Assembly: GCA_026692885.1 (NCBI GenBank)
Contig: JAPLNJ010000829.1
Coordinates: 1-25,857 of the forward strand
Direction of reading: 5' to 3'
Origin: Planctomycetota bacterium
GTDB taxonomy: Bacteria > Planctomycetota > Planctomycetia > Pirellulales > Pirellulaceae
Length of the DNA stretch: 25,857 nucleotides
Shown here in pieces: positions 16,603-25,000 of this stretch. The first letter of the stretch is position 1. Every line of letters begins with the position of its first letter. The notes beneath the pieces were generated by a model. The model was not told the origin of the DNA, did no database searches, and was given only the letters and a program-made list of their open reading frames with translations. The position numbers were made by a program, and so were the translations under genes.

Positions 16603-17610
16603 ATGGAGGGGCTCGTGAAGAAGGCCATTACCTTTCTCTCCGGTATTTTGGTCGCCATCGCCGGATGGATCATTTTGCAGAAGTTCGAGATCCACGGTTG
16701 GCAGGATCTTCAACGCTCAAGCCGAGACCGGTTTTCGCGAGGAAGTCCGCTTGAGCCGTCCCCGACGTCGGCGAATCTGCCGCCAAGTCGATCGGCAGGA
16801 TCGATCCGCGTCGCCACCTTTAACATCCAGGTGTTCGGCGACAGCAAAGCCAAGAAACCCCACGTCATGGACATCCTGGCGAGAATCGTGCGTCAATTCG
16901 ACGTCGTGGCCATTCAGGAGGTTTGCTCGAAAAGCCAAGACCTGATCCCGAACTTTCTGGATTTGGTCAACGCGGGTGGACGCCACTACGATTATCTGGT
17001 CGGACCTCGCTTAGGCCGCAATGACAGCAAGGAACAGTACGTCTTCATCTACGACATGGCCACGGTCGAGGTGGACCGGTCGCAGTTGTACACCGTGGCC
17101 GACCCAGATGACTTGCTACATTGGGAACCCCTCGTCGCCTGGTTCCGCGTGCGCGGGCCTCCGCCGGACCAGGCCTTCACCTTCTCGCTGGTGAATGTCC
17201 ACGTCGAACCGGACGAAGCCCAGCAGGAGTTGGAGGTCCTGGCCGATGTGTATCGAGGGGTACGAAACGATGGACGGCAGGAAGACGACGTGATCATTCT
17301 CGGCAACCTGAACGCCGATTTCGAACATCTGGGGCGGTTGGGTCAGATCTCGGGCATGACCAGCGCCATCAGGGGACTGCCGACGAACACACGCGGAACC
17401 CACCAGCTCGACAACCTGGTCTTTCACGGCCTCGCTACAGCGGAGTACACCGGCCGTAGTGGCGTATTCGATTTTCTGCGCGAATACAACCTGACCCTGG
17501 AAGAGGCTTTGGAAGTGTCGGACCATCTGCCGGTATGGGCCGAATTCAGCGTCTACGAGGGTGGCCAGCCTGGACGTCTAGCGGAGCGACCGGATTCCAA
17601 GACGCGCTAG
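16603..17610 (+). CDS. Membrane-anchored or exported endonuclease/exonuclease/phosphatase (DNase I-fold) protein
   Basis: This is a 335-residue protein. Residues 7-25 (ITFLSGILVAIAGWIILQK) form one hydrophobic segment, a signal anchor. The EEP fold follows: VATFNIQVFG, VVAIQEV (E106, metal-binding Glu), VNVHVEPDEA, ILGNLNAD at 232-239, TRGTHQLDNLVF, and SDHLPVWAEF (D307, H308). In the GDxN motif the usual Asp is Asn (N235), while the other catalytic positions are kept. The family cleaves phosphodiesters in nucleic acids or lipids; here the target is unknown and activity uncertain. ATG 16603 has no ribosome-binding site, whereas GTG 16615 in the same frame has GGAGG five bases upstream and may be the true start (331 residues). 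Confidence 0.88.
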   Translation: MEGLVKKAITFLSGILVAIAGWIILQKFEIHGWQDLQRSSRDRFSRGSPLEPSPTSANLPPSRSAGSIRVATFNIQVFGDSKAKKPHVMDILARIVRQFDVVAIQEVCSKSQDLIPNFLDLVNAGGRHYDYLVGPRLGRNDSKEQYVFIYDMATVEVDRSQLYTVADPDDLLHWEPLVAWFRVRGPPPDQAFTFSLVNVHVEPDEAQQELEVLADVYRGVRNDGRQEDDVIILGNLNADFEHLGRLGQISGMTSAIRGLPTNTRGTHQLDNLVFHGLATAEYTGRSGVFDFLREYNLTLEEALEVSDHLPVWAEFSVYEGGQPGRLAERPDSKTR

Positions 17611-17650
17611 CCGACGCCGCTATACCGCACGCGGTTGGCATGGGCTCGTT

Positions 17651-17719
17651 TAACCCGGAGCCAACGGCGACGGCGTTTTTGCGTCTGTCGCAAGCGACGT
17701 CGCCGTTGGCTCCGGGTTA
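17651..17719. repeat. Perfect inverted repeat between convergent genes
   Basis: AACCCGGAGCCAACGGCGAC(G) at 17652-17672 and its exact reverse complement at 17698-17718 form a 21-bp stem, 22 with the flanking T/A, around a 25-base loop. It lies between the convergent EEP and MATE genes. It has no T-run on either side, so it is a REP-like element or a non-canonical transcription barrier. Confidence 0.9.
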
Positions 17720-17853
17720 TACGACAACCGGGATTGTGCCATTCTTAACCGCGCGAGGTATAGTTCGGCGATGGGGATGGCTGCTCGCGAACAAGGCCCT
17801 GGCTGACGCTTTCCTGCCCGACGCGGAATCATCGTCAGCCTGCAAAGGCTGGC

Positions 17854-19206
17854 CTACAGAAGTTTCCCCTCGCGGCGGCCCAGTTGCCGCAATTCGTACA
17901 ACAGGCAGCTCCCCGTCAGCATCGAGGATCCGAAATCCGCGGTGGGCATCGCGGCCCAGACGCCATCCAGCCCCAGGAAATGCGGCAACACCAACACGGC
18001 GGGGATCAGCAGCAGCACCTGCCGTGAGAGCAGCAGCAGCAGAGCCACCTGGGGGCGGCCGACTGCCTGGAAGTAGCTGGCCCCGACGACCTGGAACCCG
18101 ATGATCGGCAGCATCAGCAGGCAGATCCGCATGGCGCGGGTTCCGAGTTCGATCAAAGCCGGATCGTTCGTGAACAGCGAGATCAACTGGGATGGCAGCA
18201 GCATCGCCGCGAGGAATCCCGAACATGCGATACCGCTGGCCGCCAGCATCGCCAGTTGGAGCGTCTGCCGCACCCGGTCGAATTTCTGCGCCCCGTAGTT
18301 GTAGCCGATGATCGGCTGGGTGCCCTGATTGATCCCAAAAATCGGCATGGCGATCAGCATGGCCACCGCGTAGATCACGCCCATTGCGGAAATCGCCAAA
18401 TCTCCGCCGTGAATTCGCAATTGATGGTTCATGAGGCTGTTCATGACGCTGGCCGCGAGTTGCATGCAGCACGGCGGCGCCCCGATGCTCAGGATCGCCA
18501 TGCACACGGGCCGCTGCAATCGCAAGTTCTTGAGGTGGAATCGCAGCAGACTCCGGCCGCTGAGAAAGTATGCCACGACCCAGGCGGCGGACACCGCCTG
18601 CGCCAGAACCGTCGCGGTCGCCGCGCCGCGCATGCCCCAGCGAAAGACGAAGATGAACAACGGGGCCAAAATCACATTCAGCCCGACACCGATCAGCAGT
18701 GTGAGCATGGCGATCTTCGGATTCCCCTCGCCGCGGATCATCGCATTGAGTCCGAATCCGGCGATTTGGAATACCGCGCCCAGGACCAGGATTTGTGAGT
18801 AGTCATGCGCCAGAGGCAGGACCGTCTCGCTGGCGCCGAACAACCGCAACAGCGGATCCAGGAACAGCAGGCTGCTGACGGAGACAACCAGCGACACGCC
18901 CGCCATCAACACGGCCGCATTGCCCAGCACCTGCTCCGCCTGGTCCTGCCGTTGTTCTCCCAGTCGCAGCGAGACCAACGCCGTGCCGCCCAGACCGATC
19001 AGCATGCCGAAGGCCAGCAGCACCAGCATAAACGGGAACGACACGGTCATGCCGGCCAGTCCCACTGCTCCCAGGGCTTGTCCGACAAAGATGCGGTCCA
19101 CAATGTAGTAGGCCGCTTGCGCCAGCATGCCCACAATCGCTGGAAGTGAGAACGCGAACAGCAGTTGCGGAATGCCCTTCTCGCCCAGTTGCTTCGACCG
19201 ATCCAT
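17854..19206 (-). CDS. MATE-family multidrug/cation antiporter
   Basis: This is a 450-residue integral membrane protein, the normal size for the 12-helix MATE family that expels cationic drugs and metabolites using Na+ or H+ gradients. The N-terminus LGEKGIPQLLFAFSLPAIVGMLAQAAYYIVDRIFVGQ is characteristic of the MepA/NorM/DinF group. The two six-helix halves are visible: GLAGMTVSFPFM...GGTALVSLRLGE with AMIRGEGNPKIAML, then SIGAPPCCMQLAASVMNSLMN with GINQGTQPIIGYNYGA. The final hydrophobic segments end in a cytoplasmic basic tail. Substrate specificity cannot be read from sequence. ATG 19206 fits the family start, although the upstream ribosome-binding site is weak. No regulator is adjacent. 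Confidence 0.93.
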   Translation of the reverse strand: MDRSKQLGEKGIPQLLFAFSLPAIVGMLAQAAYYIVDRIFVGQALGAVGLAGMTVSFPFMLVLLAFGMLIGLGGTALVSLRLGEQRQDQAEQVLGNAAVLMAGVSLVVSVSSLLFLDPLLRLFGASETVLPLAHDYSQILVLGAVFQIAGFGLNAMIRGEGNPKIAMLTLLIGVGLNVILAPLFIFVFRWGMRGAATATVLAQAVSAAWVVAYFLSGRSLLRFHLKNLRLQRPVCMAILSIGAPPCCMQLAASVMNSLMNHQLRIHGGDLAISAMGVIYAVAMLIAMPIFGINQGTQPIIGYNYGAQKFDRVRQTLQLAMLAASGIACSGFLAAMLLPSQLISLFTNDPALIELGTRAMRICLLMLPIIGFQVVGASYFQAVGRPQVALLLLLSRQVLLLIPAVLVLPHFLGLDGVWAAMPTADFGSSMLTGSCLLYELRQLGRREGKLL

Positions 19207-19252
19207 AGTCGTTTTCTACCCGGCAGGTCGGCGCGGCACAAGGCGTGGCACA

Positions 19253-19423
19253 AGGGCGCAGCCCTGGGAAAGGGGCCGCCCCCGATCACGTGCCCTGAAA
19301 GGGCACCACCCGTTCCAGGGTGCGCCCTTTCAGGGCAGGGATTTCGTGGGGGCATCCGATCCCAGGGCTGCGCCCTGGGCTATCGAATTATGCACCTTTG
19401 GTGCGGACGGTCGGATATCCGCC
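19253..19423 (+). repeat. 171-bp direct repeat, copy 1
   Basis: Almost identical to 19493-19663 (a handful of substitutions), offset exactly 240 bases. It contains hairpins: CCCAGGG-CTGCG-CCCTGGG at 19361-19379, GTGCCCT-GAA-AGGGCAC, GCCCT-TTC-AGGGC, and GCACC-TTT-GGTGC. Confidence 0.9.
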
Positions 19424-19492
19424 AACAACTGCCGCCGACGATTGGAACCAATCACCGGCGTTCGCCGCCAACGGCGGCCAACTCGATAGCCC

Positions 19493-19663
19493 AGGGCGCA
19501 GCCCTGGGAAAGGGGCCGCCCCCGATCACGTGCCCTGACAGGGCACCCCCCGTTCCCGGTTGCGCCCTTTCAGGGCAGGGATTTCGTGGGGGCATCCGAT
19601 CCCAGGGCTGCGCCCTGGGCTATCGAATTACGCACCTTTGGTGCGGACGGTCGGATATCCGCC
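19493..19663 (+). repeat. 171-bp direct repeat, copy 2
   Basis: Second copy of the unit. It also has CCCAGGG-CGCAG-CCCTGGG at 19490-19508. The two copies are separated by 69 bases of unique sequence. Differences from copy 1 partly fall inside hairpin arms, for example AAAGGGC to ACAGGGC. Confidence 0.9.
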
Positions 19664-19687
19664 CTGCCCCGCCCTGCCCCGACGCTC

Positions 19688-19721
19688 GCTGCTGGCATTT
19701 CGCAACGTTACGATCAAGGCC
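19688..19721 (+). repeat. Dispersed repeat family B, copy
   Basis: GCTGCTGGCATTTCGCAACG then TTACGATCAAGGCC. It is nearly identical to the reverse complement of 16118-16144 and to 13546-13578. A partial copy (CACTGACTGCATTTCACAAC at 19856-19875) continues the same family, matching the segment next to the 16118-16144 copy. Confidence 0.8.
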
Positions 19722-20124
19722 CAACTCTGACTTTCTGTATCCACTACAGTCTCTCCACTTTCCGCCGTTTTCATCAGTCATGTGGCTGCCCCTATCGGGG
19801 CGAAAGACTTGTGTATAACGATGAGGGGCAAGCTGAGGGCATTCGCGGATGCCCGCACTGACTGCATTTCACAACGTGGTCCGTACAGCTTATCCAGCCG
19901 CCATCACGCACAAGTGGGTCCCAGTTCTTCCACCATTCCTGGAGGGAAATACGCTGAAGGGGATACTCCTGGCCCGATCTTTCTGCTACTTTCTGGATGC
20001 TACCCAGGCACCGCTCGTCCGCGGACGACGTAGGGCACTCAACGGAGTCGCGTCGTGGCGGGGGCTGTCCGCGGGGGCTCGTCAACTAATTCACGTCCTG
20101 AAACTAGAGAGGCGATTTCTCACC

Positions 20125-20862
20125 ATGACGCAGCTGCTGTTTTATGATCAGGTGGTCCCCGTATCCTCGCAACGTCACCGCGACTTGAGCATCGAACGGG
20201 TGGACTTCGGTTTTGCCGCCAAGGTTAACTCCGTGCCGCTGACGGCCGTCGAGATACCGCTGGCGGCTCGCGAGTACACGATTGTCTTCGCAGGCAAGGA
20301 CGAGGCCGTCGCGCCGGTGGTGGTGCTGGGCGTCTCGGACTCCCAAAACCTGTATCTCGACGAGAACAAGGCTTGGAAGGCCGACTATATCCCGGCCTTT
20401 GTCCGGCGCTATCCGTTCGTCTTCTCGCAGAACGAAGATGCTTCCCAGTTCACGCTGTGCGTCGACGAAACCTGGGCCGGCTGCAATCGCGAGGGGCGCG
20501 GCCAACGCTTGTTCGACGACCAGGGAAATCAGACTCCCTACTTGCAGAACATGCTGAAGTTCCTGGGCGATTACCAAACGCAGTTCGTGCGCACGCAGGC
20601 CTACTGCAAGAAGCTGAAAGAATTGAATTTGCTGGAGCCGATGCAAGCTCAGATCGTGCTGCCCGGCGGCGAGAAACGCTCCTTGGGCGGATTCCTGGGA
20701 GCCAGCCGCGCCCGCATCAAGAATCTGAACCCCGAGAAAGTTGCGGAACTCGTCAAGACCGACGAGTTGGAACTTACCTATCTCCAAATGGCATCGCTGA
20801 ACAATCTGGGTTCGGTGGTGAACCGCGCGGCGCCGAAGAAGGCTAGTGACCTGCAGGAGTAA
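20125..20862 (+). CDS. SapC-family protein
   Basis: This is a 245-residue protein. The N-terminal block HRDLSIERVDFGFAAKVNSVPLTAVEIP followed by EYTIVF is the SapC family signature. The middle has YPFVFSQNED and LCVDETWAGCNREGRGQRLF, and the C-terminal third (EPMQAQIVLPGGEKRSLGGFLG) is also typical. The family was named after an S-layer gene-cluster protein, but its biochemical role is not established. No signal peptide is seen, so the protein is probably cytoplasmic. ATG 20125 is chosen because family similarity starts there; the frame is open back to 19849 through repeat DNA. A strong intrinsic terminator follows 35 bases after the stop, so the gene ends its own transcript. Confidence 0.87.
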   Translation: MTQLLFYDQVVPVSSQRHRDLSIERVDFGFAAKVNSVPLTAVEIPLAAREYTIVFAGKDEAVAPVVVLGVSDSQNLYLDENKAWKADYIPAFVRRYPFVFSQNEDASQFTLCVDETWAGCNREGRGQRLFDDQGNQTPYLQNMLKFLGDYQTQFVRTQAYCKKLKELNLLEPMQAQIVLPGGEKRSLGGFLGASRARIKNLNPEKVAELVKTDELELTYLQMASLNNLGSVVNRAAPKKASDLQE

Positions 20863-20897
20863 AGGACTTGGGCAACCGCCCGATGTTCACAGCAGCA

Positions 20898-20940
20898 GGG
20901 GCTTCCGGCCATCGGCCGGAAGCCCCTTTCTGTTTCTTGG
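20898..20940 (+). terminator. Intrinsic (rho-independent) terminator of the SapC gene
   Basis: GGGGCTTCCGGCC-ATC-GGCCGGAAGCCCC forms a perfect 13-bp stem with a 3-base loop, followed by the T-rich TTTCTGTTTCTT. This is the clearest terminator in the window. Confidence 0.88.
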
Positions 20941-20963
20941 GCAAGCGGACGGACTGGTCGACT

Positions 20964-21065
20964 ATACTGCCTGCGGCCAGCTTGTCCCTTCGTAGAGCGG
21001 AATTTATTCCGCTTCACTGAACGGATTGAAATCCGTTTTACGACAAAGCTGCCCGCGGGCAGTAT
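20964..21065. repeat. 102-bp nested palindromic element
   Basis: The outer arms ATACTGCCTGCGGCCAGC and GCTGCCCGCGGGCAGTAT, extended inward by TTGTC/GACAA, are near-complementary. Inside are two small palindromes: GCGGAAT-TT-ATTCCGC at about 20997-21012, and AACGGATT-GA-AATCCGTT. Confidence 0.75.
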
Positions 21066-21148
21066 CCATCAGCCGCGACAAAGCCACCTTGGTGGGGCCA
21101 AGCCGCCAACGGCACATGCCAAGGCTGTGTTTCGTTCCGTCCCCATCT

Positions 21149-21280
21149 GGGCTTGCCCCGAATGGTACGAGGTTAAGGACTGCTGGAGCGATTTCCCGCC
21201 ACGACGGGGCTTGCCCCGAATGGTACGAGGTTAAGGACGGCAGGAGCGATTTCCCGCCACGGCGGGGCTTGTCCCCGTCG
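21149..21280 (+). repeat. 58-bp tandem repeat, about 2.3 copies
   Basis: Units start at 21149, 21207 and 21265. Each begins GGGCTTGCCCCG and the full units continue AATGGTACGAGGTTAAGGAC. The third copy is cut after about 16 bases. The two full copies differ at only a few positions. Confidence 0.85.
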
Positions 21281-21390
21281 AGCGATGTTTAGTACCAGAA
21301 ATGCCAACCAACGATGTCTCCACGCCACCACGGAGCTCGCCTCCGTGGGGCGATGTTTCCTGGAAAAGCCTGGGGAAACACCGCTCCACG

Positions 21391-21678
21391 CGGGCAAGCC
21401 GCGTGGTGGCGAAGTATCAGGATTGCTGCGCCAATCTGGTTCTAAACACTCCTCCACGGAGGCAAGCTCCGCGGTGGGAGGACGGTCGATCCATGACTGA
21501 AACCCGTACCTCAACGCTTAACCTCGTACCATTCCGGGCAAGCCGCATGGTGGCGAAGTATGAGGATTGCAGCGCCAATCTGGTTTTGAACACTCCTCCA
21601 CGGAGGCAAGCTCCGCGGTGGGAGGACGGACGATCCATGACTGAAACCCGTACCTCAACGCTTAACCTCGTACCATTC
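21391..21678 (+). repeat. 144-bp tandem duplication
   Basis: The segment from 21392 (GGGCAAGCC...) recurs from 21536 with few changes, and both copies end AACCTCGTACCATTC. That terminal string is the reverse complement of part of the 58-bp repeat, so the whole 21149-21690 block is a large interrupted palindrome. Hairpins include CCACGCGG-GCAAG-CCGCGTGG near 21387 and CCACGGAG-CTCGC-CTCCGTGG at 21328-21348. Confidence 0.85.
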
Positions 21679-21873
21679 GGGCTTGCCCCGGTGGAGCGAG
21701 GTTTCTGGACTACCCCACAGGTCCGCAACCGCCTCACTCTGGGATACAATGCTGCGCAACTCAGGGTTGGCCCGGGCGGAGCACGCGATGTCGATATTTT
21801 TGCTTAGACGCGATTGTCAAGGCGGGGTTCCGAAAATGATGATTATTTCTTGGCGAAGCGACTTCTCGGCAGC

Positions 21874-21903
21874 TTGACAGCCGGTCTTTCGGATCGCTAG
21901 CAT
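21874..21903 (+). promoter_or_regulatory. Candidate sigma-70-type promoter for the giant surface protein
   Basis: TTGACA at 21874-21879, an 18-base spacer, then TAGCAT at 21898-21903. Initiation just after would give a leader of about 175 bases before ATG 22085. The -35 is a consensus match and the -10 a partial one. Planctomycete promoter preferences are not well known to me, so this is a prediction only. Confidence 0.4.
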
Positions 21904-22084
21904 CTTGGCGAGATTGGCTCGTCAGAGTTGTTGGTTGTCGTCGCAACACATCAGGATGTCGTGCATCGTGCTGGAAGTTGCAGTCGTTTTCCGTGTTGAT
22001 CATGATTCGTCGTGTTTCGTGCCCGCTGCGGCAGTCACCGCTGGCAGCTCGATGGTTTCCCAAAATTCGTGAAGGAGTTTCACC

Positions 22085-25000
22085 ATGCTTAGCAGTTTCA
22101 TTGATCGTCTGTTGGGTCGGGATATCACCAAAACGCGGACGCGGAAGAATCGCCGCCAGGAAGGTCGCGCGAATCTGCGGAAGGAGCTTTCACGGCAACT
22201 TAACTTGGAACACCTCGAAGATCGCCGATTGCTGACGACGTACATGCAAGGGGGGACGGCTGCAGCAACGGTTCACACCGGCGATTTGTACTACGACAGC
22301 AGCATAGGGGGGAATTATTCCGACTACGAGGACTCGACGATCGCGTTTGACGGTGGCGTCGGGACAGGTGGAGCTGGGACGCAGGTACGGGCCGTGTTTA
22401 GCTACGTTGAGACTGAGGCTAATCAGGACTACTTGTCTGCCTACAATGGCCCGATTGGGGGGGTAACTTTCATTAGGTCGTGGGACGGGGCCTACGACCA
22501 GCCCACGACGGCTCAGTCGACCGGTCAAAGACTGTCGTTTTGGTTCACGTCGGATTATAGTATCACCTACGCGGGTTGGGAGGCGAGCATCTACGTGATC
22601 AACCTCGACCCGAATCCGATCATCAACGCTGGCGACGGCGACAATGCTGTCCTGGTTCAGGTCGATCCTTCCCAAACCGACTTGACCAACGTGTTCATCG
22701 ACGGTGCGCTGGTCGACACCTTCGAGACGGCGAATCTGAATTCGCTGACGATCAACGGTCAAGCCGGAAACGATGTTCTGACGGTCGACTTGAGCAATGG
22801 CAATCCGTTGCCAGTCACCTGGATCGATGGCAATCCGTTTCCAGTCAACGGCCTCCGCTTCGACGGTGGCTTGGGCTTCGATGGCATCGTGCTGCAGGGC
22901 GGTTCGGTCACGTCGGACACCTATTCCCCCGGTGCCCAACCGGGCGAGGGCCTGATTACTTTGTTCAACAAAGCCGTCGTGGACGGCCCACCAGACGTCA
23001 CGCGGAGCGTGTCGTTCCAAAACATCGAACCCGTGATCGACACCCTCATCGCACCGACTTTTCGCATCGCCAGCGTACCGGGCATCGCCAGTCTGCTGGA
23101 TGCGAGCAACGCCATCAATTACACGGCCAGTCAGCTCATCGCTGGTGGCGGCCGGGTGACGGTGGACAACTTCGAACCCATCGAGTTCATCAACAAGACC
23201 ACCCTGGTGATCGACGCCGGTGCCGGCAGCGATACGATCAACCTGAATAACCCGACCACCCCGACTGCCCTGACCTCGGTCTCCGTCAACGGCGGGGGAG
23301 GCAGTGACACGGTCACGGTGAAGGGCCAGGCGATCGCGTTGGACAACGTGGTCTACACGCCGATGGGTGCCGACAGCGGCAAGCTGGTGCTGGTCGACGG
23401 GAGCGGCGTCCCCCTCCCACTGACGGCCGTGATCCAACTGGCCGGCGTGGACCGGTTGATCTACGACGGCCAGAACAAGGCCGACACCGTCAAAGTCATC
23501 CTGCCCGCAAGGACGAACATGGTGTCGTTCGAGTACGACGCGTTCGCCAGCGTCGGTTTGGTCGAGGTGAAGAACGTCGATGCCACGGGGAATCTGGGGC
23601 CGCTGCTGGGAATCCAGTTCCAGAACGTTGCCCTGGCCCTGGACATGACGAGCGGGGACGTGGGCAATGGCGTGACCATCGACGGGGCGACCAATGCCGG
23701 CAGCAACACGCTATTCTATCGCGGCCGGGCCGAGGTGGATCAGCTGCAGGTCACCGCGGTGGGCGCGCTGGGACGCCTCAACGACATGTTGAAACTTTCG
23801 CCGAACGTGATCACCAGCAGCGTCAAAAATCTGGTGCTGGTGGGCGGCGGCGGGAACGACGTGTTCTACATCGCGGCGGATCATCCCTACAACTCGATTA
23901 TCGTCACGGGCGGCTCGCCGGTTACGGCGAGCAATCCGGACAGCGGCGGAGACCTGGTGGTGGTGCGTGGGGCGGCGGGTCGGGTCGAGAAGATCACCGT
24001 GACGCCCAATCGGTGGATCGACAGCGAGACGTATATCCTCGGGACCGGTCCCGGTGCCACTCCGACGAGCACCATCTCCACCTCCGGCGTGGGTCGAATC
24101 TACTACCTGGGCAGCCCGACTCTGGGTAATAATCCTGTTGCGGACGACACTCTGGTGGTCGACCCGGGGCTAGGTACACATACGGTGCGGGTGGACGCTG
24201 GCCGATTCACGGGTTCGACGGCTTCCCCCTTGGTGATGCCGGGCCCGTACGACCGCGTGACCAGTGACTCACTGCCACAGGTTCAGGGGCATGGCTTGGA
24301 CACGTTGCAGATCGCGCCGGTGCGGATCGCGGATGCGGTCACGGGCAGTGTGGCGGCGACGTTCGTCACGGGCGATCTCACGCAAGCGGCCACCAAATAC
24401 GAGGCGGCCCTGACCGTGAATGATACGCTGATCATTGAGGGTAACGATGGCTCGGCCGACAACTATACGGTGACCGGGGCGAGCGGGACGTCCGCGCTGG
24501 CCGTCACGTTTGGCACGATCGCCAACCCCAAGAGCGTGACAGCTACGCTGGCTACTCTGGGCCGGCTGCAGATCAACACGCTGGGCGGCGACGACAAGGT
24601 CACCGTGGATGTGGGCGGTACGGATCTGATCACGGTGCCGATCACGTTCGATGGTGGGACAGGCAGCGATCTGCTGACGGTCACGGGCACGCCGAAGGTA
24701 GAGGCCGGGACCTTCACAACGAGCGCCACGTACACCCCGGGCCCGCTGGGCAACCAGGGCCGCTTGGTGGAGGTGGGCGTCGGTGCCTCAACGAAGACGA
24801 TGACGATCGACTTCGCGAATCTGGAGCCGGTCGTGGACCTGATCCTCGGCACATTGACGGTGAACGGCACGAATGCCGACAACGCCATCAATTACACCGC
24901 CGGACCCAATAACGGCATTGGAGCGTCCACAGGTTTGGTCTCAGTAGACGGCTTCGAGTCGATTGAGTTCATCAACAAGACGACGTTGACCATCGACGGA

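Larger units (their letters stand above)
19207..20124. other. Repeat-filled region between MATE and SapC genes
   Basis: These 918 bases hold a twice-repeated 171-bp unit, a family B copy and a partial one. The open frames that cross it are made of repeat sequence and do not resemble genes. The last 240 bases show no recognised feature apart from a possible ribosome-binding site (GAGAGG at 20107). Confidence 0.65.

Noticed and set aside
16603..16614. ATG 16603 as the certain start of the EEP protein
   Set aside because: It is kept as the annotated start but not as certain. GTG 16615 has the better ribosome-binding site, and both give the same mature domain.
19165..19818. A plus-strand frame of 217 codons across the 171-bp repeats
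   Set aside because: It exists because the repeat offset (240) is a multiple of three. The product is repeat sequence with hairpin-derived peptides, and there is no ribosome-binding site.
21149..21690. Possible CRISPR array
   Set aside because: Units are adjacent tandem copies with no unique spacers of even length, and no cas gene is present.
21301..21807. A plus-strand frame of 168 codons across the 144-bp tandem repeat
   Set aside because: The duplicated peptide reflects an in-frame DNA tandem repeat built of palindromes; no gene features are present.
21830..21879. Tiny frame ATGATGATTATTTCTTGG... upstream of the giant gene
   Set aside because: It ends after 14 codons, has no ribosome-binding site, and overlaps the candidate -35 box.
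22190..23437. A 415-codon minus-strand frame inside the giant gene
   Set aside because: The plus-strand frame has a good ribosome-binding site, the LEPR-xLL motif and RTX-like repeats. The minus frame has none of these and mirrors its composition.
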